From NCBI GenBank assembly GCA_046153875.1, contig JBJXFE010000059.1, forward strand, positions 1 through 13,750: a stretch of DNA of 13,750 bases, in the 5' to 3' direction. Under the pieces are notes generated by a model. The model ran no database searches. It was not told the origin of the DNA and worked only from the letters and a program-made list of their open reading frames with translations. Source of the DNA: JBJXFE01 sp046153875. Lineage in GTDB: Bacteria; Planctomycetota; Phycisphaerae; Phycisphaerales; UBA1924. The position numbers and the translations under genes were made by a program. Shown piece after piece: positions 5,997-13,200 of this stretch (position 1 is the stretch's first letter; every line of letters starts with the position of its first letter).

Positions 5997-7196
5997 ATGC
6001 GGAACCGAATCCTCGCGGCTGTCGTGACGCTCGTCGCGGCCGGTTCATCGCGGTCACAGGACATCCCCGTCGCGGCGGCACCTCAGGAGCGGCTGACGTC
6101 GCCCGACGGCAAGCTGACGCTGGTTGCCGATTACACCGACCAGTCGTGGACGCTGCTCGAAGGCGATCCGCCGCGCGTGCGATGGCGAAGGGACTACACG
6201 GGACAGGACTCGAATCCGGAGCCCATGCCCAAGCACGCCCGTTTGAACGTTGACGGCTGGATCGTGGCGAGCGTCTGGCCTCATGCCACGGTGATTGTGG
6301 AACCCTCCCGCGGTCGCACCGTCATGAAGTTCCGGGTTCTGGAGCAGCTCTCGCGGCAGGACTACCGACGTTACGTTGACGACCAAGTCATGGATGCCCC
6401 GCCGCAATGGGGAGAGGCGCACGCTCTGCGCGGGTTCTTTAGGGCTATGGATGAGCCGTTCTATACCGTCCGGACGTGGTGGGGTCGGCGGTTCATCATC
6501 GACCTGAACGGCGCGCGGTTTGTGCCCGACGAAGGCCCCGTGCACGATGCGTGCGTCGCCGCCGAGCGGGATCGCGTGATGGCGGACCTGCGGGCCGCGG
6601 TCCACGAGGGTCCACCTGTCCTGGTCGGTGAGCGCTCCACATGGCCCGCGTACTTCCGGGTGCGCCGCGCTGCGCACATGGCCGGGTTGTTCGAACTTCG
6701 CGAGGCGCTTCCGCTCCTGCGCGCGTTGGAGCGGTGGGAGTACATCGACAGCACGGGCGGAAGGGGTGGCGGACCGCCGTACGTCGGGCGCCTCAATGCC
6801 GCGCGCCAGTTTGTGCAGTTGTCGATTCGTCGCCTGGGTGAGACCCCGGAAGCGCTCCCCGTCTACCGCTTCCCGCGCGAAGAACCGGCGGCCGCCGAAG
6901 GCGGGTTGCCAGCCGTTCTGGCCAGTGCTTCTCGTGAGCGTGCGAGGTCGGCACCCGAGATTCGACCGGGGATGACGGGGGCGCGGGTCGTCGGCCTGAT
7001 CGGCACGCCGGACGCGATGTACTTCAACCGAAAGCACCGGCGCGACGATTGGGAGTACGACTTCGACGCCGAGGATCCATTCTCGCTGCGCATCGCGTGG
7101 GACGGCGAGACGGTGGCGGAGGTCGAGGTCATCCGCCCGGCGCGCTGGAAGCAGGGGCTCGCTCGCGACGAGCAGCTCCTCGGTCACGGGCGCTGA
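5997..7196 (+). CDS. Secreted protein with HEAT-like helices and a BamE-like C-terminal domain
   Basis: I do not recognise the whole 399-residue protein. Residues 1-21 (MRNRILAAVVTLVAAGSSRS and one more) look like a signal peptide with a short positive start and a hydrophobic core, so it is probably exported. A beta-rich domain follows (about 33-180), starting SPDGKLTLVADYTDQSWTLL. Residues about 218-283 are helical and HEAT-like (RRAAHMAGLFELREALPLLRAL, then LNAARQFVQLSIRRLG). Residues 323-380 read RPGMTGARVVGLIGTPDAMYF, WEYDF, SLRIAWDG and VAEVEVI. That matches the BamE/SmpA pattern, in which GMT and a conserved GxP lead a small alpha/beta domain. A GTG six bases upstream is an alternative start. 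It lies 45 bases after prfA and converges on nth with a 46-base gap. Function unknown. Confidence 0.65.
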   Translation: MRNRILAAVVTLVAAGSSRSQDIPVAAAPQERLTSPDGKLTLVADYTDQSWTLLEGDPPRVRWRRDYTGQDSNPEPMPKHARLNVDGWIVASVWPHATVIVEPSRGRTVMKFRVLEQLSRQDYRRYVDDQVMDAPPQWGEAHALRGFFRAMDEPFYTVRTWWGRRFIIDLNGARFVPDEGPVHDACVAAERDRVMADLRAAVHEGPPVLVGERSTWPAYFRVRRAAHMAGLFELREALPLLRALERWEYIDSTGGRGGGPPYVGRLNAARQFVQLSIRRLGETPEALPVYRFPREEPAAAEGGLPAVLASASRERARSAPEIRPGMTGARVVGLIGTPDAMYFNRKHRRDDWEYDFDAEDPFSLRIAWDGETVAEVEVIRPARWKQGLARDEQLLGHGR

Positions 7197-7242
7197 GAGC
7201 GGGCCCGATCTTCGACACATGGGCTCCAGCTGCGCTTGAGAA

Positions 7243-8025
7243 TCAGTCTTTCCGTCGCGCGCAACACGAGCCGAAGGACTCGCAGATCGGGTGGTCGGCG
7301 CACCCCGTGCCGCGGGCGGTGCAGGCCGCGCGCCCGTGGGCGATGAACTGGTGTGAGAGCGTACACCAGCGATCACGGGGGAACAGGGCCATCAGGCGGC
7401 GCTCGATCTGGGGGACCTTCGCCGCCTCGTCCGCGAGCGCGAAGCGGCGGGAGAGCCGTTCGATGTGCGTGTCCACGACGAAGCCGTCGTTGATGCCGAA
7501 GGCGTTGCCCAGAACGACGTTAGCGGTCTTGCGGGCGACGCCCTGGAGGGTCAGCAGCTCGCTCATGGTCCGTGGCACGCGGCCGCCGAATCGCTCGACC
7601 ACGTCCTTCATCGCGAGGTGGACCGACTTCGCCTTGTTGCGGAAGAAGCCGAGCGAGCGGATGAACGGCTCGATCTCGCCCGGTGTGGCCCGGGCGTAGT
7701 CGGCGGGCGTGGGGAACCGCGCGAAGAGGGCGGGGGTGGCCTTATTGACCCCGACGTCGGTCGTCTGCGCGGAGAGGATCGTCGCGATCAGCAGCTCGTG
7801 GTCCGTGGTATAGCGCAGCGCGCACTTCGCTCCGGGGTAGTGCTCGGCGAGAGCGCGGGCGAGCCGCGCGGCACGGCGTTTCTCGGCGGGCGTGATCCGG
7901 GGCAAATCAAACGGGATGCGCGCGAGCGCGGGATCGGACTTCGCGGGCGATCGGGCAGCGCCGTTCGTCTTCGCCGGTCCGGCGCGGCGCTTGGCGGATG
8001 AGGGCGGTCGACCGCGAGCCGGCAT
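7243..8025 (-). CDS. nth: Endonuclease III, DNA glycosylase/AP lyase
   Basis: Nth removes oxidised pyrimidines and cuts at the abasic site in base-excision repair. In the 260-residue product the glycosylase core begins near residue 48. SAQTTD (85-90) is the family signature, LQGVARKTANVVL (160-172) is the helix-hairpin-helix with catalytic Lys166, and VDTH gives the catalytic Asp185. The C-terminal cysteines are C235, C242, C248, C254 and C255. The usual cluster spacing is C-x6-C-x2-C-x5-C, but here it is C-x6-C-x5-C-x5-C, with His245 where the second short-spaced cysteine is expected. An N-terminal basic, Ala/Pro/Lys-rich extension of about 40 residues precedes the core. The ATG at 8023-8025 overlaps the stop of the upstream membrane protein gene by one base (TGATG), so the two are probably translationally coupled. 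Confidence 0.93.
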   Translation of the reverse strand: MPARGRPPSSAKRRAGPAKTNGAARSPAKSDPALARIPFDLPRITPAEKRRAARLARALAEHYPGAKCALRYTTDHELLIATILSAQTTDVGVNKATPALFARFPTPADYARATPGEIEPFIRSLGFFRNKAKSVHLAMKDVVERFGGRVPRTMSELLTLQGVARKTANVVLGNAFGINDGFVVDTHIERLSRRFALADEAAKVPQIERRLMALFPRDRWCTLSHQFIAHGRAACTARGTGCADHPICESFGSCCARRKD

Positions 8026-8678
8026 CAGAATCGACCCCCGGCCGAGAGCGGGGGACGCGAAGCGAGAAGCGGCTCTTCGATCCGTTCGCGTTCGGGGCCG
8101 CCGGCTGCCTCCGGCTGTTCCCGCGCCAGGCCCGTGGCCGACCACGCCGCGAGCACGAACGAAGCGACCACCAGCAGCGCGTCCACGGCGAGCAGGTTGC
8201 GGGCCAGCGGGTGCTTCGCATCGAACGCGGCCTTGAAGGTCGCGGCGGCAGAGTTGTCCCCGCCTTTCGCCGCGGTCCAGTACGCCGCGAGGTTCCGGTT
8301 CATGTCGGGCGCGAGCATGATGAACTGGTAGCTGAGCACCCCCACGATGATGACGATGAGGCCGGCGCGGCACGCGGTCGCGAGGCTCCGCGCGGGCAGT
8401 CCGAAGAGCAGGATCGACAGCCCGAGCGTGACGCCCGCGATCAGCGCGCCCGCGAACTGGACCGCGTCGCAGACGAAAAACAGCGTCGCGGCGACCCGGC
8501 CCGCGGCCAGGGACCAGTGCTCGCCCGTGAACGCCGCGTACTCCGGCAGCCGCGGGTCGAGGGCCTTGATGGTGGGGAAGAGCACGGCCGCGGCGACGCC
8601 CGTCATCACCAGCACGCCCAGCCACAGCCCGAGCGTGACGAGGTGGATGCTCTCGCAGACGCGTCGGCCGCGGTTCAT
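8025..8678 (-). CDS. Membrane protein, DUF4149/TMEM205-like
   Basis: The 217-residue product has predicted membrane helices near 11-33, 60-94 (probably two short helices), 104-123 and 160-183, with a soluble loop at 124-159 and an Arg/Glu/Pro-rich C-terminal tail of about 33 residues. The opening RVCESIHLVTLGLWLGVLV, followed by a polar FPTIKALDP loop and LAAGRVAATLF, resembles DUF4149 (TMEM205-like) proteins, whose function is unknown. That match is from memory of the pattern and is moderate. The ATG at 8676-8678 has no Shine-Dalgarno site; a TACCAT hexamer lies five bases upstream. The stop shares one base with the nth start. It is divergent from the TIM-barrel gene, with 50 bases between the ATG codons. 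Confidence 0.6.
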   Translation of the reverse strand: MNRGRRVCESIHLVTLGLWLGVLVMTGVAAAVLFPTIKALDPRLPEYAAFTGEHWSLAAGRVAATLFFVCDAVQFAGALIAGVTLGLSILLFGLPARSLATACRAGLIVIIVGVLSYQFIMLAPDMNRNLAAYWTAAKGGDNSAAATFKAAFDAKHPLARNLLAVDALLVVASFVLAAWSATGLAREQPEAAGGPERERIEEPLLASRPPLSAGGRF

Positions 8679-8683
8679 GCGGG

Positions 8684-8689
8684 ATGGTA
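8684..8689 (-). promoter_or_regulatory. Candidate -10 box ahead of the DUF4149-like gene
   Basis: TACCAT (4 of 6) lies five bases before the ATG on the minus strand. No Shine-Dalgarno site fits between the two. No clear -35 box is visible. Confidence 0.3.
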
Positions 8690-8714
8690 CGCGCGTGACG
8701 TCCGCCGTCCGCGC

Positions 8715-8720
8715 TACCGT
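8715..8720 (+). promoter_or_regulatory. Candidate -10 box ahead of the TIM-barrel gene
   Basis: TACCGT (3 of 6) lies five bases before a GTG and eight before the ATG of the TIM-barrel gene. This is the weakest member of the set, listed because position and TAnnnT pattern recur. Confidence 0.22.
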
Positions 8721-8728
8721 TCGGCGTG

Positions 8729-9502
8729 ATGCTCCCGCCGCTCAGCGTGTCGCTCGCGGGCCTTGACCGCGAGGCGGACCGGCCGTGGTCCGCCGGCGCG
8801 CGCGCGGCCATCGAGTGGGCCGCGGAGCTTGGGTTCCGGCGTGTGCAGCTGGACGCGACCGCGCCCGGAGTTCGCCCGCGCGAACTGGACCGATCGGGGC
8901 GGCGCGACCTGGCGGCGCTCCTCCGAAGACTGGGGCTCTCACTGTCGGGGATCGACCTGCTGATCCCGTCGGCGGACTTCGCCGACCCGGCGCGCGGCGA
9001 ACTCGCGATGAGCGCCACGCTCGGGGCGATCGAGATGGCCGCGGAGATGGCTACGCTCGCCGGTCAGGCGGGCGGCGGGCGGGTAAGCATTGTGCTGCCG
9101 GCGAACGCGCGGGAAGAGACGCTCGCGGCCGTCAGGGATCAGGCGTCGGCGTGCGGCGTGCTCGTTGCCGACCTGGCACTGCCCCCGCGCGAGACCAGCC
9201 ATGAAGGGGACCCCATCGGCGTCGGGCTCGATCCGGCGGCGCTCCTGCTGTCCGGGGCCGACCCCGCGGCCGCGGCGTCGCGCGGGGGGCGGCGGATCGT
9301 CGCAGCGCGCCTGACGGACGCGGACGCCGCCGCGCGTGTCGCGCCGGGTTCGCGCGGGGGGCGGCTCGATCGGCTGGCGTACGTCGCGGCGCTGGAGGCC
9401 GCGGGATACCGCGGGCCGCTCGTGCTCGACCTGCGTGGCTTGAAAGATCAGGACCGAGCCGCGCGGGACGTGATCGGGTCCTGGGGCGATGCGACCGCGT
9501 AA
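8729..9502 (+). CDS. Xylose isomerase-like TIM-barrel protein, possibly inactive
   Basis: The 257-residue product has the pattern of the sugar phosphate isomerase/epimerase (xylose isomerase-like, AP endonuclease 2) family. It shows AAIEWAAELGFRRVQLD (26-42), a central barrel with GGGRVSIVLP (115-124), GVGLDP (164-169), RIVAARLTDAD (189-199), a GRLD step (211-214), AALEAAGYRGPLVLDLRG (220-237) at the end. Active members usually have metal-binding His and Glu residues in the D-x-x-H, H-x-x-D and final E-(I/L) positions. Here these read GLDPAA, ARLTD and LDL, so two histidines and the last glutamate appear lost. It could be a non-catalytic or re-purposed member. An in-frame GTG three bases upstream is an alternative start. 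The gene converges on yebC with a nine-base gap. Confidence 0.62.
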   Translation: MLPPLSVSLAGLDREADRPWSAGARAAIEWAAELGFRRVQLDATAPGVRPRELDRSGRRDLAALLRRLGLSLSGIDLLIPSADFADPARGELAMSATLGAIEMAAEMATLAGQAGGGRVSIVLPANAREETLAAVRDQASACGVLVADLALPPRETSHEGDPIGVGLDPAALLLSGADPAAAASRGGRRIVAARLTDADAAARVAPGSRGGRLDRLAYVAALEAAGYRGPLVLDLRGLKDQDRAARDVIGSWGDATA

Positions 9503-9511
9503 CCGACAGCT

Positions 9512-10273
9512 TCAGGCCGACAGCGCTGCCAGTGTCTTCTCGTCCACGTCGAAGTTGGCGTGGACCTTCTGCACGTCGTCGAGGTCCTCCAGCGCGTCCA
9601 CGAGTTCCAGCAGCTTCTTCGCGTCGCCGCCCGAGGCGGGCACGCGGGTGGAAGGAATCATCGTGATCTCGCCCGACGCGACCGGGATCTTCGCGGACTC
9701 CAGAGCCTTCTTCACGTTGAGGAACGTGACGGGCGTCGTGGCGACGGTCCACACCGAGTCATCGCCCTCGCCCTCGGGGCCTTCGACGTCCTCGGCGCCC
9801 GCGGCGATCGCGGCCTCCATGACGCGCTCCTCGGGCACGCTCGCGGGCACGCGGATCAGCCCGCGCGACTGAAACAGAAATCCGACGCACCCGCTCGCCC
9901 CGAGATTACCGCCCGCCTCAGAGAACGCCAGGCGCACGTCGCCCGCGGTCCGGGTGCGGTTGTCGGTGAGGGCGTCGATAATGAACGCGGCGCCGCCGGG
10001 GCCGTAGCCCTCGTAGCGGACGTTCTCGTAGTTCTCGCCGCCCGTCGCACCCGCGCCCTTCTTGGCGAGGCGCTCGATGGTGTCGCGCGGCATGTTGTAG
10101 TACCGCGCCTCGTCGATCGCGTAGCGCAGGATGATATTGCTGTCCGGGTCGCCGCCCCCCTGGCGCGCCGCCGCCATGATCGCGCGCGAGCACTTGCTCC
10201 ACATCTTGCCGCGTTTTTTGTCCACGGCCGCCTTGCGGTGCTTGATGTTGTGCCACTTGGAGTGACCGGCCAC
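9512..10273 (-). CDS. YebC/PmpR family protein
   Basis: The 253-residue cytoplasmic protein belongs to the YebC family. Members have been described as transcription regulators and, for some, as translation factors that relieve ribosome stalling; which applies here cannot be told. The N-terminus GHSKWHNIKHRKAAVDKKRGK is the family signature (split here as GHSKWHNIKHRKAA and VDKKRGK). Further signatures are AARQGGGDPDSN, MPRDTIERLAKKG, YEGYGPGG and FSEAGGNLG. The C-terminal part around VTFLNVKKALE and ALEDLDDVQKVHANFD is also typical. Full length is normal. The frame is open further upstream, but the GTG at 10271-10273 places the start one residue before AGHSKW, where the family begins with MAGHSKW. 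It lies four bases after the stop of the TPR gene, so the two are probably one operon. No ruvC is adjacent. Confidence 0.93.
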   Translation of the reverse strand: MAGHSKWHNIKHRKAAVDKKRGKMWSKCSRAIMAAARQGGGDPDSNIILRYAIDEARYYNMPRDTIERLAKKGAGATGGENYENVRYEGYGPGGAAFIIDALTDNRTRTAGDVRLAFSEAGGNLGASGCVGFLFQSRGLIRVPASVPEERVMEAAIAAGAEDVEGPEGEGDDSVWTVATTPVTFLNVKKALESAKIPVASGEITMIPSTRVPASGGDAKKLLELVDALEDLDDVQKVHANFDVDEKTLAALSA

Positions 10274-10277
10274 GGCG

Positions 10278-13200
10278 TCAATCCCCGTCACCGGCGGGCG
10301 CGGGCCCGGCGAGGCGCGGCGCGACCTGCGGCTCAGCCCCGCGGTCCATCGCTTCAATCTTGGATCGCGCGCCCGCCCGCACCTGCGTCAGCTCGCGCCG
10401 CAGCGGCGAATCCGGCGGCGACTGCCGCACCTGCCGGTCGCGCAGCCGCTCCGCGGCGAGCCGCTCGGCCTCGGTCCACGCCCTGCGTGCCTCGTCGCGA
10501 CGGCCGACGATCCAGAGCGCGTCGCCGAAGTGGTCCTGGATGGTCTGGTTCTGGCGGCCGCGGTCGGTCCGCGTGGCGCGCTCGAGCAGTTCGACCGCGC
10601 CCTGCTTGACGGTCCGCCCCGAGCCCGCCTCCGCGACGCTTTCGAGCACCCCGTTCTTGTACCGAAGCCACGCGAGCGAGTCGAGGATGCTCGCGTCGTC
10701 GGGTGCTTCTTCGTGCGCGATCTGGAGGAGATGCTCCGCCCGGACCAGGTCCCCGCCGGACTCGACCAGGTGGTACCCCAGGTTGTTGCACGCGAGCGGG
10801 TGGCGAGGGTCGTACTCCAGGGCGAGCTCATAGAGCGCGATGGACTCGGGCTGGCGGGCGAACGACGCGAAGGCGACGCCCAGCTCGTAGGCGATCGCGG
10901 CCCGCGGATCGCGGGGGTCGGGGGTTTCGCCTGGCGCCGGCGTCAGCAGCCGATCGGCGACCTCGCGCATCCGCCCCGCCTGGACGGCCCGGTCGATCGC
11001 TCGGCGGGCGTCGTCGGGCGTGCCCGATTCGGGCACCATGCGGATCCACGCGACGAGCACGTCGATGCCGGGTTCCTTGTCGGCGGCCTTCTCGATGACG
11101 CGGATCGCGTCGGCGGGGCGGCGGGCCTCGATCAGCAACTGGCAGACGCGCAGGAACGGGGCCGCCCCGATCGACGGGAAATCGCGGGCTGCGTCCTCGG
11201 CGGCCGCGATCAGCCGCGGCGCGTCAACACCCTCCATCCCCGTGAGCAATGAGAGACGCTGGTCGTGCAGTTCCGGCGAGAGCATGACGCTCCGCCGTGC
11301 GAGCTCGTCGAGCATGCGCACCGCGGGCTCGCGCGCCGCGGCGCGACCGGCGATCGCACGCCCCGCGACCGCCCCGGCGGCGGCCCGGAGGCGCCGAGCC
11401 TCCTCCGCCGTGACGCCGGTGCCCGGCGGCGCGAGCCGCGCGACCGCCTCGGCGGCGTCGGCGTCGCGCTCCTTGCGGGCACAGAACTCGGCCCACTCGA
11501 TCGCCTCGTCAATGGAGCACGGCGTTCGCCCCAGCCGCGCCTCGGCAAGGTCGTCGGCCTCGTTCGCCCGCCCGCGCTCCCGCACCAGCACTTCGAGCAC
11601 GCGCGACACCTCGGCCCGCGGGCGCGTCGCCAGCCGATCGCGCAGAGTCTTCTCGGCCTCGTCCGCGCGCCCGGACGATGCGAGCACCCGCGCGTGAGCC
11701 GCGGCCAGAGCGTCCGACCACGGGCGCCGTTGCACCCGCTCGTGCAGCCATTTCGCTGCCGCGACCAGCGACGGATCGTCCGGCCCCTTCGCACGGCGCA
11801 CCCAGACGCCCGAGAGCATCTCCAGCACGGCCGGGTCGGTCGGGTCTGTGTCGGCCAGGCGGCGCAGCTCGCGCTCGGCAGGATCGAAGAACGATCGGCG
11901 GGAGAACTCCTGGGCGCGGATGAACGACGCCAGCCGGCTGTCGGGGTTGTTCGCACGCAGGTCGCGCAGCAGCAGCCCCAGCTTGTCGGTGTCGGACAAC
12001 GGGCCCGACGGGCCGTAGAGCGCGGTCAGCAGCAGGTACGTCCGGTCGTCGTGGGGATCGATCGCCAGCGCGGCGCGGAGACGTTTCTCGGCTTCGTCGG
12101 GCTGTCCGGAGCGGTCCGCGGCTTCGGCGGCGAGCAGCAGGTCTTCGAGTCTCGCCGCCGGAGTGTCGGCGCCGCCTTCGAGCAACGGGCGCATGGCCTC
12201 GAGCGTCGCCCGGGCCCGCCGCAGAGCCCAGAGCATCTGAGCGCGGGCCCGGGCTTGGTCGCGTCCCTTCGCGGCATCGATCACCGCCAGGATCGCTTCG
12301 GCGTCGTCCCAACGTCCCTGGGCGGCGGCGAGCCTCGCCTCGGCAACCCGGGTCTCCAACAGTCCGCCACGCCACCCGTCGGGCTTCTCGGCGACGACCC
12401 TCGCGTCCTCGAGCCGGCCGAGGCGGGAGTGAAGGTAGATCGCGAGGAGCTTCGCGCCGTCATCGGTGGATTGAGCCAGCGCCGACGCGACGCGGTCGGC
12501 GTCGTCGCGGACGCGCGCGATCGCGTCGGCGTAGCGATCCGCGAAGCCCGGCGAGGCCGCCGCCAGGTGCGCGCCCTCCCCGGCGGGGTCGCCCGTCGCG
12601 CCGAGCAGCAGCGCCGCCGCGGCCGCGTCGCCCGGGTGGCGCCGCAGGTGAGCGCGCAGAACCCCGGTGGACTCGGGCCCGCCGAGCACCGCGGCCCGGG
12701 CCCGCACGAGGGAGCGGGCCGCGGCCGGGGGCGCGTTGGTCGGGAGCGTTTCGGCGTACGCGCTCAACGCCCGGGCAAGCTCCCGCGCCGTGGCCCGGTC
12801 CGACCCGAGGCTCGACAGCAGCGCGAGGTTGTCCCGCGAGACGAACCCGCGGGCGGCGGCGATGCGGTCGAGCACGAACAGGGCCGCCGCGGCGGGCTTT
12901 CCCGCGCGGCTCGCCGCGAAGAACACGCGCGGGGCCAGGTCGGGGTCTTCGAGCGTCGGCAGGTCCGCGGCGCGCTCGTACGCGCCGAGCGCCCGGTCGT
13001 AGCGCCCGAGTTTCAGGTCCGCGTCGCCGATGTCGCGCCACAGCTCGCCCTGCCGCCGGTACACCATCGCGAGTTCCTGCGCATACCGCGTCGGCGAGGG
13101 CACGCGACCGGGCAGCTCCAGGGATTCCGCGAGTGTGGTGCGCCCCGCCTCGAGGTACCCGGCACGCAGCAGCGAACGCCCGAGCCCGACGCCGATCACC

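Noticed and set aside
7197..7242. A terminator between the convergent BamE-like gene and nth
   Set aside because: No stem followed by a T-tract is visible on either strand in these 46 bases.
6054..7376. A minus-strand open frame of 440 codons opposite the BamE-like protein
   Set aside because: Arg/Pro/His-rich text with no motif. The plus-strand frame has a signal peptide and recognisable domains.
7243..9018. A single 591-codon frame suggesting a fusion upstream of nth
   Set aside because: The upstream half reads the membrane protein gene in a wrong frame. The TGATG overlap places the nth start at 8025.
9560..10609. A plus-strand open frame of 349 codons opposite yebC
   Set aside because: Antisense to a clear yebC and the TPR gene C-terminus; no motif of its own.
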